Assembly (NCBI RefSeq): GCF_009835145.1
Contig: NZ_APKE01000016.1
Location: 1-64,000 of the forward strand
Length of the DNA: 64,000 bases
Direction: 5' to 3'
Source of the DNA: Profundibacterium mesophilum KAUST100406-0324
GTDB taxonomy: Bacteria > Pseudomonadota > Alphaproteobacteria > Rhodobacterales > Rhodobacteraceae
In this document: piece by piece, positions 51,119 to 59,060 of the stretch
Layout of the letters: every line of letters begins with the position of its first letter
How positions within the stretch are numbered: the stretch's first letter is position 1
Notes under the pieces: generated by a model
Databases searched by the model: none
The model's input: only the letters and a program-made list of their open reading frames with translations
What the model was told of the DNA's origin: nothing
Translations under genes and position numbers: made by a program

Positions 51119-51274
51119 GTCCGCTCTCCCGCCACGTCCGTCGCGCAGCAGGTAGCGCAAGCGCCGCCGGCGGGCAAAGGCGAATTGTGCGGGAATGCAT
51201 CCTCCGCGATCACGGACGCAAGACGGCATGTCTCGCGATCCGGTGCCGTGCCGTGCCGATTGGCCGTCATATTC

Positions 51275-51300
51275 GGGAGGTAGTGGCGCGCTGGGAAGGA
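51275..51300. repeat. Left attachment-site copy (tRNA-Arg 3' end and flank)
   Basis: Starting with GGGAGGTAG and continuing GGCGCGCTGGG, this 26-bp segment matches 56071-56096 in 25 positions, in the same orientation. The right copy is the 3' end of tRNA-Arg plus nine flanking bases, so this is the partial copy expected after site-specific integration into the tRNA gene. Similarity may extend a few bases further left (ATTCG in both). Confidence 0.8.
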
Positions 51301-51937
51301 CCTTCCTATCTTAGCATTTTCGATGCCCTACGGGGACTAGACAAAATTTCGGCCCTATACTTTCTATGGCTTGTTTCAGCCAATGTCCAAGGAGCTGATC
51401 AGAGAACACCGTCAATTCCCGACCTTTTCGGTCCGCTATTTTCCTGTCGACCATCAAAAGACCCCGGCACCTCCGGCTCCAAGCATGGAAAGTCGCAAAA
51501 TTCTCACCCGAGCGCAGACAACGACGAGAGCGCCGCCTTGTGGCCAATTGAGGCACTGCCGCGATCGGCCCGCACCTGCCGCCGATGGGTCGGCCCGTCG
51601 CTGCGGTGCAGCTACCCCGAACCGGTCGTCGGTGGCATTGTGCAGCATGGTCTGGCAGGTAAAATTCCGCAATACGGACCTTGCCGCCGTTCGCTGCACT
51701 TGCTCGATCGCCGCTGCGTCTGCGAAGTCCCCCGTCAAGAAGGGCGGACTGCTGACATTCCCTGCAAGTGCGATGCGGCGAGGTCGGTGATCTAAAAGCG
51801 GACATCCCTGGACTGCCGTCACCGGCGTCGTGGCGGCTCTTGGGTTCCGAGCAAGCAGTGGCTGGTGGTGCTGGCGCGCATCGCGCCAGCCAGGGTCTTG
51901 ATCCGGACGGATGATTGCAGCTTCGGACCGGGGCGCG
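51301..51937. other. Non-coding or decayed sequence at the island left end
   Basis: About 640 bp with no intact gene I can support. Frames on both strands are open by chance but show no recognisable domains, and composition is visibly less GC-rich near 51305-51520 than in neighbouring genes. Probably deletion-scarred island DNA next to the truncated GST gene. Confidence 0.5.
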
Positions 51938-52123
51938 CGCCAACGCGACAAAGAGGTGGTAGCGGCCCAGCTCGGCCTGGAAGCCACCGTCGCCGGTCGG
52001 CCCGGCGCGGCCGTCAGGCGTGACCCAGTTGCGGAAGCTGGAGGTCTGCCGGACAAAGCCGCCCTCTTCGTCCTTGGCCTGAACCGGCTGCCAATCGGCA
52101 ACCCATTTTCCGTTTCTCAGCAT
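51938..52123 (-). pseudogene. 5' fragment of a glutathionyl-hydroquinone reductase gene (YqjG/ECM4 family)
   Basis: The first 62 codons read MLRNGKWVADWQ, FVRQTSSFRNWVTPDG and GGFQAELGRYHLFVALA, matching the start of glutathionyl-hydroquinone reductases. The family then needs the catalytic CPWAHR segment and about 250 more residues; here the frame continues as Arg/Pro/Ser-rich sequence with no family similarity. A deletion or rearrangement near 51938 has removed the active site and everything after it. It is 12 bp after the dioxygenase gene, so it was the last gene of that operon. Confidence 0.7.
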
Positions 52124-52135
52124 GGTCGTCTCTCC

Positions 52136-52999
52136 TCAGGTCCCGAGCGTGATGGCGGTGCCCCAAGGGTCGTGCAGGATCAGGCCGTCCGTGTTTGTGA
52201 TGCTGGCAATGCCGAGGCTTTCGGCCCGTGCGGCAATGGCCTTGAGGTCGTGCGGGTTCCGGACAAGAATCTCGACGGAATCGAGACCTGCCATACCCTC
52301 GGGACGTTTACCGGCCCGGTGGCTGTTCCAGGTATTGCCGGCAAGCTGGTGGTGGTAGCCACCGCTGCCATAGAAGCTGGCGCCCGGATAGCGCGCTGCG
52401 ATATCCAGGCCCAGCACGTCGCGGTAGAAGCCATCGGCCTCGCCCGTATCGCCCACCTGAAGGTGGACATGGCCGATGCTGCCATTGTCGGGGAAGCCTG
52501 ACCATTCAGTGCCTTCTGCGCTTTGCAGCAGGTCTGACAAATCCAGGGGGGCAGTGCTCATCCGGATTTCGCCGTTCTCCCCATGCCAGGCCGAGACCGG
52601 ACGGTCCGCATAGACCTCGATGCCGTTGCCCTCTGGATCAGAGAGATAGAGCGCTTCGCTAACGACATGATCCGAGGCTCCCTGAAGAGGCACACGCGCC
52701 TCGGCGACATGGGCGACCCAGCGGGCCAGATCGGATCGAGTCGGCATCAGGAAGGCGGTATGAAAGAGTCCGGCCTGCCGGGGGTCGAGCGGGGAGAGGC
52801 TCGGGGGCGCCGCGAGTTCCAGGAGTGGGGTGCTGCCGACGCCAAGAGTGACGCGATGGCCGCTGGTTGCGATCAGGCTGAGCCCGAGCACACTCTGGTA
52901 GAAGGTGGAGACCGCATCGAGGTCGCGCACCTTGAGCCGGACCGCCCCGACACGCAGCGGCGCGGCAGTCATGTCGAAGAAGTCGTTGCCAATGGTCAT
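52136..52999 (-). CDS. VOC-family ring-cleavage dioxygenase (catechol/hydroquinone type)
   Basis: A 287-residue two-domain vicinal-oxygen-chelate protein of the CatE/MhqA type. The first domain has VRLKVRDLDAVSTFYQSVLGL, LFHTAFLMPTR and the metal-ligand Glu in DPEGNGIEVYADRP; the second starts at GHVHLQVGDTGEADGFYRDVLGL and contains YHHQLAGNTW. Such enzymes cleave catechols or hydroquinones with Fe(II) and oxygen. Grouped with DoxX, an NAD(P)-binding protein and a glutathionyl-hydroquinone reductase fragment, it fits quinone detoxification. Substrate is inferred. Confidence 0.82.
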   Translation of the reverse strand: MTIGNDFFDMTAAPLRVGAVRLKVRDLDAVSTFYQSVLGLSLIATSGHRVTLGVGSTPLLELAAPPSLSPLDPRQAGLFHTAFLMPTRSDLARWVAHVAEARVPLQGASDHVVSEALYLSDPEGNGIEVYADRPVSAWHGENGEIRMSTAPLDLSDLLQSAEGTEWSGFPDNGSIGHVHLQVGDTGEADGFYRDVLGLDIAARYPGASFYGSGGYHHQLAGNTWNSHRAGKRPEGMAGLDSVEILVRNPHDLKAIAARAESLGIASITNTDGLILHDPWGTAITLGT

Positions 53000-53057
53000 G
53001 TCGGATCTCCTTGGGAAAGAGTGCGGCCGCGGGAGGTCCCCGCAGCCGACAAGGGAA

Positions 53058-53480
53058 TCAGGCGAACCGGCCGAGGCGACGGTCGAGTTCCGGCACGCGC
53101 AGCGCGAAGGCTCCGCGCCCCAGAACGGCGACGACGCCTTGCACCACGGTCCAGAACAGCGGGTATTCCCAGCCGCCGCCTTCGTTCGAGAAGCTCCAGC
53201 CGGAGCCGGAATGCGCCCAGGTCGCGCCCAGGAGGACGGGGATCAACGCGACTGAGACGAGGCGGGTGCCAAGACCGAGGATCAGTGCTACGCCGCCCAC
53301 CAGCTCTGCGAAGATCGTGTAGTAGGCGAGCACGCCGGGCAGGCCGAGGCTTTCGAAGAAGGCGACGGTGCCGGGGATCGTGAAGGCGCTAACTTTCATC
53401 CAGCCATGGGCGAGGAAGAGGACGCCGGTCGAGATGCGAAGGGCGGCGGCGGCGTAATCGGTATTGGTTTGCGTGTTCAT
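53058..53480 (-). CDS. DoxX family membrane protein
   Basis: A 140-residue protein with four hydrophobic helices: ALRISTGVLFLAHGWMKV, GVLAYYTIFAELVGGVALILGLGTRL, VALIPVLLGATWAHSG and YPLFWTVVQGVVAVLGRGAFAL. This is DoxX/DoxD-like. Members often sit with thiol and quinone stress genes and may support redox chemistry at the membrane. ATG 53480 overlaps the current stop of the upstream gene. Confidence 0.87.
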   Translation of the reverse strand: MNTQTNTDYAAAALRISTGVLFLAHGWMKVSAFTIPGTVAFFESLGLPGVLAYYTIFAELVGGVALILGLGTRLVSVALIPVLLGATWAHSGSGWSFSNEGGGWEYPLFWTVVQGVVAVLGRGAFALRVPELDRRLGRFA

Positions 53481-54082
53481 ATCAGATGCTCCGTGGGGTT
53501 GGGGGTGTCAGGAAAATTGCCGGCGCGGTGCGATCCCGGTGCCGTGACCGAAGACGTATCCGAACCGAATATTGAGGCGCCAATAGGCTCGAGGAAGCGA
53601 GCGTTGGCGAGCGGGTCGGCATCGACCGGCTCGAGGCCGATCTCGGCGGCCAGGGACTTGACCGTCTCGCGTGTGGCCTCGTCATTCGCGGCAACGAAGG
53701 TATGAACCGGTTGTCCGTTTACCTTGAGGCCCGTCTCGTAATGCTGCACGAAGATCGTGTTGAACGCCTTCACCACAGTCGCGCCGGACCGCTGGGATCT
53801 GATCTCCTCGGCGGCCGAGGTCTTGTGCCCGAGCTGGAGACCCGAGAAGTCCTCGGTCACCGGGTTCGAGACAGCGATGAGGGTTTTGCCGGCGAAATCG
53901 GCTTTGCCGGCAAGATCTGCCACGGCGCCATAAGGCGTGGCCAGGACCACCGGCTCCACCTGGGAGACGGCGGCGGAGAGGTATTCGTTGCGGCCGATGG
54001 CGTAGACCTCGTGGCCGGCCTGGCCCAGCGCCCAGGTGAGGCCGGAGCCGACGCTTTCTCTTCCGATAACCGCGATACGCAT
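53477..54082 (-). CDS. NAD(P)-binding oxidoreductase, F420-dependent-reductase-like, with C-terminal frameshift
   Basis: A 201-residue Rossmann protein: MRIAVIGRESVGSGLTWALGQAGHEV, VEPVVLATPYGAV, GKTLIAVSNPV and ATVVKAFNTIF are typical of NPD/F420-dependent oxidoreductase-like proteins. After ARFLEP the frame reads an atypical Ser/Pro/His tail to a stop at 53477. In another frame the same DNA encodes RLNIRFGYVFGHGTGIAP and stops at 53508, which is what the family should have. A small indel near 53570-53595 has therefore changed the last 35 or so residues. First gene of the leftward operon, divergent from lysR. Confidence 0.75.
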   Translation of the reverse strand: MRIAVIGRESVGSGLTWALGQAGHEVYAIGRNEYLSAAVSQVEPVVLATPYGAVADLAGKADFAGKTLIAVSNPVTEDFSGLQLGHKTSAAEEIRSQRSGATVVKAFNTIFVQHYETGLKVNGQPVHTFVAANDEATRETVKSLAAEIGLEPVDADPLANARFLEPIGASIFGSDTSSVTAPGSHRAGNFPDTPNPTEHLI

Positions 54083-54214
54083 TGCATTCTCCTTCGCTTC
54101 ACCACCCTCGGGGCGGACAGCTGATCACTGAAGCGAAAGTAAGGCCTTCGAATCTTCTATGAAATGACGATGTTATGGAATGACTATCGCCTTTCTGTTC
54201 CCAATAGGCTGCCC
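54083..54214. promoter_or_regulatory. Divergent promoter region of the quinone-defence operon and lysR
   Basis: These 132 bp lie between a LysR regulator and the operon it probably controls. It has an AT-rich stretch (GAATCTTCTATGAAATGAC) where promoters would be expected. I do not see a clean T-N11-A LysR box. Confidence 0.4.
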
Positions 54215-55105
54215 ATGGATATCGTCGACGAACTCAAGGCCTTCGTGGCCACCGCGCGGACCGGCTCCTTCACCGCAGGCGCCGAGCAACTGGGGGTTTC
54301 GAACCGCCTGACCTCGAAATACGTGGCCGAACTGGAGGCGCGCCTCGGCACGCGGTTGCTCCAGCGGACGACCCGCAAGGTCGGGTTGACGCCGGCTGGC
54401 GAGGATCTCCTCGCGCGGGCGCCAGCCGTCCTCGACGAGCTCGATGCTCTCTTGGGGTCCGTGTCGGAGGGGTCGCGCGGCCTGAGCGGGATCATCCGGG
54501 TCTCGGCGCCCGTGACCTTCGGCGAAGTCTACGTGGCCGGCATGCTGGCCCGGTTCGCCGAAGCGCACCCGGATCTTGCGTTCGACCTGAGGCTGGATGA
54601 TCGCTACGTCGATCTGGCGGCCGACGGCATCGATCTGGCGTTCCGGATGGGGGTGTCGGAGACGATGTCACTCAAGACACGCAAGCTCGGCACATTTCAC
54701 AACTCGCTGGTGGCGCATCCAGACTATGTGAAAGAGCACGGGGCACCGCGAACACCTGATGATCTTTCCCGGCACGCCTGCATCGTTGATACGAACCGGC
54801 GTCAGCCGCATCGATGGACGTTTAGAAAAAACGGCGAGGAGGTCTTCGCCCAGGTGCGGGGCCGGTTCCACGTTAACTCGGCCCGGGCAGCGATCGAGCT
54901 GGCCGCGGCCGGGATGGGGGTCGCCTATACGCCGCGGTTCGCTATCTCGGACTTGCTGGAGACAGGACGCCTCGTTCCTTTGCTGGAGAATTTCGAGATG
55001 GACGAGGGGCCGATTGCCGCCGTTTACCTCGAGGTTCGGACCTTACCTCGAAAGATACGAACCCTCATCGATTTCGCTGCCGAGGATATGCACGCCTTGC
55101 CTTGA
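54215..55105 (+). CDS. LysR-family transcriptional regulator
   Basis: A 296-residue regulator. The N-terminal winged helix-turn-helix reads ELKAFVATARTGSFTAGAEQLGVSNRLTSKYVAELEARLGTRLLQRTTRKVGLTPAGE; the effector domain starts about residue 90 with GIIRVSAPVTFGEVYVAGML and DLRLDDRYVDLAADGIDLAFRMG, the pattern of the DsdC/CrgA-like subgroup that often controls quinone or aldehyde stress genes. ATG 54215 is the standard start; the frame is open from 54164. It is divergent from the operon and is its probable regulator. Confidence 0.9.
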   Translation: MDIVDELKAFVATARTGSFTAGAEQLGVSNRLTSKYVAELEARLGTRLLQRTTRKVGLTPAGEDLLARAPAVLDELDALLGSVSEGSRGLSGIIRVSAPVTFGEVYVAGMLARFAEAHPDLAFDLRLDDRYVDLAADGIDLAFRMGVSETMSLKTRKLGTFHNSLVAHPDYVKEHGAPRTPDDLSRHACIVDTNRRQPHRWTFRKNGEEVFAQVRGRFHVNSARAAIELAAAGMGVAYTPRFAISDLLETGRLVPLLENFEMDEGPIAAVYLEVRTLPRKIRTLIDFAAEDMHALP

Positions 55106-55138
55106 TGGGGCGCGAAAAGTCAATCCAGGTGGGGTTAG

Positions 55139-55951
55139 GGTCAGAATGCATTGTTTTCTCTGGCGCTGCGTGATTCACGGCTCTGAAAAGATGCGGTGAC
55201 ATGAGCGATCTCTCCTGGCTGACAGACGCGCAGATGGCACGTTTGGCCCCCTTCTTTCCCAAGTCACATGGGAAGCCCCGGGTTGACGACAAGCGGGTGC
55301 TGAGCGGGATTATCCCCATCAACCGCAATGGCTTGCGTTGGCGCGATGCGCCGAAAGAGTATGGCCTTCACAAAACGCTTCATAGTCGATGGAAGCGTTG
55401 GAGCGAAAAGGGCATCTTTGCGCGGATGATGGCCGGGCTGGCGGCGGAACACGGCGAAGAGAAGACCGTGATGATCGACGCGAGATACCTCAAGCCCCAT
55501 CGAACGGCGACCAGCATGGCCGCCAAAAAGGGGGCGTGGTCGTCTGATGGGTCGAACCGAAGACGGCATGAACACCAAGCTGCACGCCCTCTGCAACAGT
55601 CAGGGGCGGCCGATCGATCTGTTCGTTACCGCCGGACAGGTGAGCGATCACATCGGTGCACGAGCCCTGCCAAACGTCAAATGGCTGCTCGGCGACCGCC
55701 ATGATGCTGACTGGTTCAGAGAAGCGTTGCGGGGCAAGGGGATACGCGCCTGTATCCCAGGCCGAGAAAAGCGCAAGACACCGGTCAAATACGACAAGCG
55801 CAGATTCAAGCGGCGCAACCGCATCGAGATCATGTTCGGCAGGCTCAAGGACTGAAGGCGCGTCGCGACCCGTTACGACCGCTGCTCTAAAGTGTTCCTC
55901 TCAGCCATCGCCCTCGCAGCTCTCGTCATCTGTTGGTTACGAATCCTGACC
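55139..55951 (+). mobile_element. IS5-family (IS427-type) insertion sequence
   Basis: Imperfect terminal inverted repeats start GGTCAGAATGCAT on the left and, read inward from the right end, GGTCAGGATTCGT. They are flanked by TTAG (55135-55138) and CTAG (55952-55955), matching the YTAR target-duplication habit of IS5 elements. Length about 813 bp is right. It carries a transposase gene split by a frameshift and a nonsense codon. Located at the right end of the island. Confidence 0.75.
55201..55855 (+). pseudogene. IS5/IS427-type transposase, frameshifted and prematurely stopped
   Basis: The first frame reads MSDLSWLTDAQMARLAPFFPKSHGKPRVDDKRVLSGI and continues to AAKKG near 55526. The family sequence then continues in another frame as RGRLMGRTEDGMNTKLHALC and onward to MFGRLKD. 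The switch is at an A5G5 run, which may be programmed frameshifting as in other IS427 elements. The frame then meets TGA at 55853-55855 where the family has a Trp codon; downstream RRVATRYDRCSKVFLSAIALAALVI still matches the C-terminus. The nonsense change argues that the transposase is dead. Confidence 0.8.
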
Positions 55952-56070
55952 CTAGCCACGACACAAGAGAGCTACGATAAGACTGAAACGGACGGCGAGC
56001 GTCAAATTGTCCAAGACTCGATCGCCCTTAGACAAGACAGAAAAATACTCGTCGCCTTACAGACATTCGA

Positions 56071-56096
56071 GGGAGGTAGTGGCGCGCTGGGGAGGA
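56071..56096. repeat. Right attachment-site copy within tRNA-Arg
   Basis: This 26-bp segment covers the last 17 bases of tRNA-Arg (56080-56096, CCA included) and nine bases of its 3' flank. It repeats at 51275-51300 with one mismatch. The intact tRNA shows that this is the gene-restoring side of the integration. Confidence 0.8.
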
Positions 56097-56156
56097 TTCG
56101 AACCCCCGACCCCTTGATTCGTAGTCAAGTACTCTATCCAACTGAGCTACCAGCGC
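56080..56156 (-). tRNA. tRNA-Arg (anticodon ACG)
   Basis: A 77-base cloverleaf on the minus strand. Acceptor stem GCGCTGG pairs perfectly with CCAGCGC, followed by G73 and encoded CCA. The D-arm has TAGCTCAGTTGGATAGAG, the anticodon stem CTTGA/TCAAG encloses loop CTACGAA with anticodon ACG, and the T-arm contains GGTTCGAATCC. ACG (read as inosine-CG) decodes CGU/CGC/CGA. Its 3' end serves as the attachment site of the neighbouring island. Confidence 0.97.
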
Positions 56157-56210
56157 CTTGGATGTGGGCGGGATACCCCTAGCGGTTATGGAGCGCAAGC
56201 AGGTTTTTCG

Positions 56211-57611
56211 TCATTCCTGCGATGTTTCGAGCGAGATGACCGTTTTGGGCAGGCGCAGTTCGAATGTCGTGCCCTCGGGGCCCGTCCGCTCGAGCGTCAG
56301 CGCGCCGCCGTGACCGCGCGCCAGCTCGGCCGCGATCGCGAGGCCGAGCCCGGTGCCGCCCTTGCGCGCGCCGCCCTGGAAGGGCGTGAAGAGATGCTCG
56401 CGCGCCTTCTCCGGCAGACCCGGTCCGGTATCGGCGACGCTCACGTACCAATGGCTGTCATCTTCCCGCGCGCGGATGCGGATCACCTTCTCTCCGCCTG
56501 CCCCCGCGATGGCCTGCCGCGCATTGCGCACGAGGTTCGAGAGAATCCGGTAGAGCTGCTCGCGATCGGCCCGCATGGTGAAGCCCGGGGGGATGTCCTG
56601 AAGCAAGGCGATATCTGCGGCGTCCGGGGCAAGGCCCTCGCTCTCGAAAACCTCCTGCACCGTTTCGGCGAGCGCGATGCGCGCAAGCGCGGGGGGCGGC
56701 TCCTCGGCCTTGCCGAAGGCGAGCGTGCCCTCGCAGATATTCACGGCCCGCCCGATGGAGGCCACGAGCTTGGGCGCCATCCGCCGCACCGCCGGATCCT
56801 CGCTGAGCTCGATGCGGTCCGCCAGAAGCTGCGTCGTCGTCAGCACATTGCGCAGATCATGGCTCACCTTGGCCACGGCGCTTCCCAGCTGCGCCAGCCT
56901 GTCCTTCTGGCGCAGGGCCCCTGTCAGCTGCGTCTGCATCGACCGCAGCGCAACCTCCGCCGCACGCAGCTCGGTGACCCCCGCGCTGGGGTCGATGATC
57001 CGGCGCGCGTCCTCCGGCGCCGCGGCATAGCTGCTGATGGCACTGATCACTCCCTTTATGGGCCGCACGAGAAAACGGCGCACGGCGAGGAAAAGCAGAA
57101 GCGCGGTCAGCACCGAGATCACCGCCGACAGGGCCAGGATCCGCAACCCGTAATCGATCATCGCCGCGCGCAGCGGCGCCGTCGCCATCGTCACCTCGAT
57201 CAGCAGCCCCGCCTCGCGCACCGGCTTGCCGATCACCCGGATGACCTGATCCTCGTGCGACCACAGATCCATCATCGCCCCGCCGATCAGGTCGATCGGC
57301 CCGGTATCGCGAAGGTCATATGTCGCGTGGATGGGCGAGGGGATCGCCGATGACAGGACCAGCTGGCGCACCGTGTCCCGGCGGAGCACGACGTTGAAAA
57401 CCTCGGCATTGCGCAGGAGCTCCGCCTCGAGCGATTCGTCGATCATGTCCCCCGCAAGCAGGGCGAGCGAGGCGATCTGCGCCCGTTCGAGACGGCTGAG
57501 CAGGTAGTCTTCCCGGAACCGCGCGACCGAGGGCACGAAGATCAGCACCTCGGCCAGCATGACGAACACGGTCGTCAGGATCAGAAAGCGTCCGGAGAGG
57601 GAATTGAGCAT
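56211..57611 (-). CDS. Membrane sensor histidine kinase without adjacent response regulator
   Basis: A 466-residue kinase. Two membrane segments (about 8-28 and 155-178) enclose a periplasmic sensor of about 125 residues; a short linker follows, then the H-box VSHDLRNVLTT (His about 248), N-box LVRNARQAIAG, G-boxes VADTGPGLP and GTGLGLAIA. The sequence HDLRN rather than HELRTP puts it in a separate HisKA branch. No response regulator is next to it. It starts 30 bp after the flavin oxidoreductase gene and is probably the third gene of that transcript, so it may sense a redox or membrane signal linked to those proteins. Confidence 0.9.
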   Translation of the reverse strand: MLNSLSGRFLILTTVFVMLAEVLIFVPSVARFREDYLLSRLERAQIASLALLAGDMIDESLEAELLRNAEVFNVVLRRDTVRQLVLSSAIPSPIHATYDLRDTGPIDLIGGAMMDLWSHEDQVIRVIGKPVREAGLLIEVTMATAPLRAAMIDYGLRILALSAVISVLTALLLFLAVRRFLVRPIKGVISAISSYAAAPEDARRIIDPSAGVTELRAAEVALRSMQTQLTGALRQKDRLAQLGSAVAKVSHDLRNVLTTTQLLADRIELSEDPAVRRMAPKLVASIGRAVNICEGTLAFGKAEEPPPALARIALAETVQEVFESEGLAPDAADIALLQDIPPGFTMRADREQLYRILSNLVRNARQAIAGAGGEKVIRIRAREDDSHWYVSVADTGPGLPEKAREHLFTPFQGGARKGGTGLGLAIAAELARGHGGALTLERTGPEGTTFELRLPKTVISLETSQE

Positions 57612-57641
57612 CAGGTCCCCGGGTCAATGGGCCTGCCGCCG

Positions 57642-59060
57642 TCAGGGCAGGTATTTCTGTATCAGCCCTACAATGGTCTTCACCCTTGAATTGTCAAACA
57701 AACGTGGCGAGAAATAGGCGCTCGCGCCGCGCTTGTTGAGCTCGGACAGGGTCGGATAGGGCAGCACCGTTCCCGCGATCGCGGACATCTTCTGACGGTT
57801 GACGATCGCCATCGCCCACATCCCGATAAGCTCACCGGCATGCGCGCCCACGATGCTCGCCCCTATGGGACGGCCGCGCAGGACGACGAGCTTGAGCAGC
57901 CCGGCCGTCTGCCCCGTGGCCACCGCGCGGTCGTTTCCGTCCATCGGCACGACATGCGTCTCGATGTTGCCGCCATGCTCCTCGCGCGCCTGCGCCTCGG
58001 TCAGCCCGACATGGGCCAGCTCGGGATCGGTATAGGTGACCCATGGCAGGTGGGCGGCCTTGGCCTTCGCCGGCAGTCCCAGCACGGCGGAGCGGATGAC
58101 GATGCCGGCATGGTAGCCGGCGACATGGGTGAATTGCATTCCGCCGGCCGCATCGCCGACGGCATAGACATGCCGGTTGCTCACCGAGCGCAGATCGGCG
58201 CCGACATGCACCGCCTTGTCGTGATCGACACCGGCCGCCTCGAGACCCAGATCGCCGATATTGATCCGCCGCCCGGCCGCCACCAGAAGATGGGTGCCCC
58301 CATGCCGGCCCGCCTCCGTCACGACCGTCACGCGGTCGCCATCGCGCTCGATCTTCAGGGCGGGGCTCTCCTCGAGAATCGTCACCCCCTCGGCCCGCAG
58401 CTGCTCGAGGACGACCTTCGAAAGCGCGGGATCGTCCTTGGCGAGCGCCTTCTGCCCCTCGATCACCGTGACCTCGCAGCCCAGACGGCGATGCGCCTGC
58501 GCCATTTCCAGGCCGATCGGACCGCCGCCGATGATCAGAAGGTGGCCCGGCGCGTCGCGCAGCTCGAAGATCGTCTCGTTCGTCAGGTAACCCGACCCCT
58601 CGATCCCGTCGATCGGCGGCACCATCGGCGAGGAGCCGGTGGCGATGACGAACCGCCTTGCCCTGACGCGCGTGGCGCCCGCCTGCAGCTCGCGCGGGCC
58701 GGTGAAGCGCGCATGGGCCCTGATGACCGTGCAGCCGAGCGTCTCGAACCGCTCCTGGCTGTCATGCGGCGCGATCGTCGAGATGACCTCGGAGACATGA
58801 TCCTTCACGGCACCGAAATCGATCCGGGGTTCCTGCCCGGCGACGCCCGGACCGCCCTGCCGGACCTGCTGCGCCCGCCGGGCCGCGCCGATCAGCGCCT
58901 TCGAGGGCACGCAGCCGTAGTTCAGGCAGTCGCCGCCCATCTCGCCGGCCTCGATAAGCACGACACGCGCGCCCATCTGCACGGCGCCGGACGCGACCGA
59001 CAGGCCGCCCGAGCCTGCCCCGATGACGCAGATGTCGGTTTCGATGCTGTCATGGCTCAT
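57642..59060 (-). CDS. FAD-dependent pyridine nucleotide-disulfide oxidoreductase (Lpd/MerA-like)
   Basis: A 472-residue flavoprotein. FAD site CVIGAGSGGLSVASGA, redox-active pair in GGDCLNYGCVPSKAL, NAD(P) site LLIIGGGPIGLEMAQAHRRLG and VYAVGDAAGG are present, and the dimerisation domain follows from about residue 340. The C-terminus lacks the HxxxxE (HAHPT-like) motif of lipoamide dehydrogenases: here it reads PYPTLSELNKRGA, as in the MerA-like proteins often paired with TVP38/TMEM64 genes. Substrate unknown. Its ATG overlaps the TVP38 stop (ATGA). Confidence 0.87.
   Translation of the reverse strand: MSHDSIETDICVIGAGSGGLSVASGAVQMGARVVLIEAGEMGGDCLNYGCVPSKALIGAARRAQQVRQGGPGVAGQEPRIDFGAVKDHVSEVISTIAPHDSQERFETLGCTVIRAHARFTGPRELQAGATRVRARRFVIATGSSPMVPPIDGIEGSGYLTNETIFELRDAPGHLLIIGGGPIGLEMAQAHRRLGCEVTVIEGQKALAKDDPALSKVVLEQLRAEGVTILEESPALKIERDGDRVTVVTEAGRHGGTHLLVAAGRRINIGDLGLEAAGVDHDKAVHVGADLRSVSNRHVYAVGDAAGGMQFTHVAGYHAGIVIRSAVLGLPAKAKAAHLPWVTYTDPELAHVGLTEAQAREEHGGNIETHVVPMDGNDRAVATGQTAGLLKLVVLRGRPIGASIVGAHAGELIGMWAMAIVNRQKMSAIAGTVLPYPTLSELNKRGASAYFSPRLFDNSRVKTIVGLIQKYLP

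Larger units (their letters stand above)
51275..56096. mobile_element. Small genomic island integrated at tRNA-Arg(ACG)
   Basis: A 4.8-kb segment lies between direct copies of the tRNA-Arg 3' end. It holds accessory genes only: a LysR regulator, a quinone-defence-like operon with a frameshifted and a truncated member, and a decayed IS5/IS427-type element, with non-coding sequence at the left end. No integrase, excisionase or mobilisation gene is visible, so it is probably an immobile remnant left after loss of its integrase by deletion. Confidence 0.65.

Noticed and set aside
51284-51300. A second tRNA-Arg gene
   Set aside because: Only the last 17 bases of the tRNA are present; the rest of the cloverleaf is missing, as expected of an attachment-site copy.
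51371-51795. Plus-strand coding region in the island left end
   Set aside because: Several open frames exist but none has a good ribosome-binding site, hydrophobic pattern or family motif, and they overlap each other.
51275-56096. Prophage
   Set aside because: No capsid, tail, portal, terminase, lysis or phage repressor gene is present, and the segment is only 4.8 kb.
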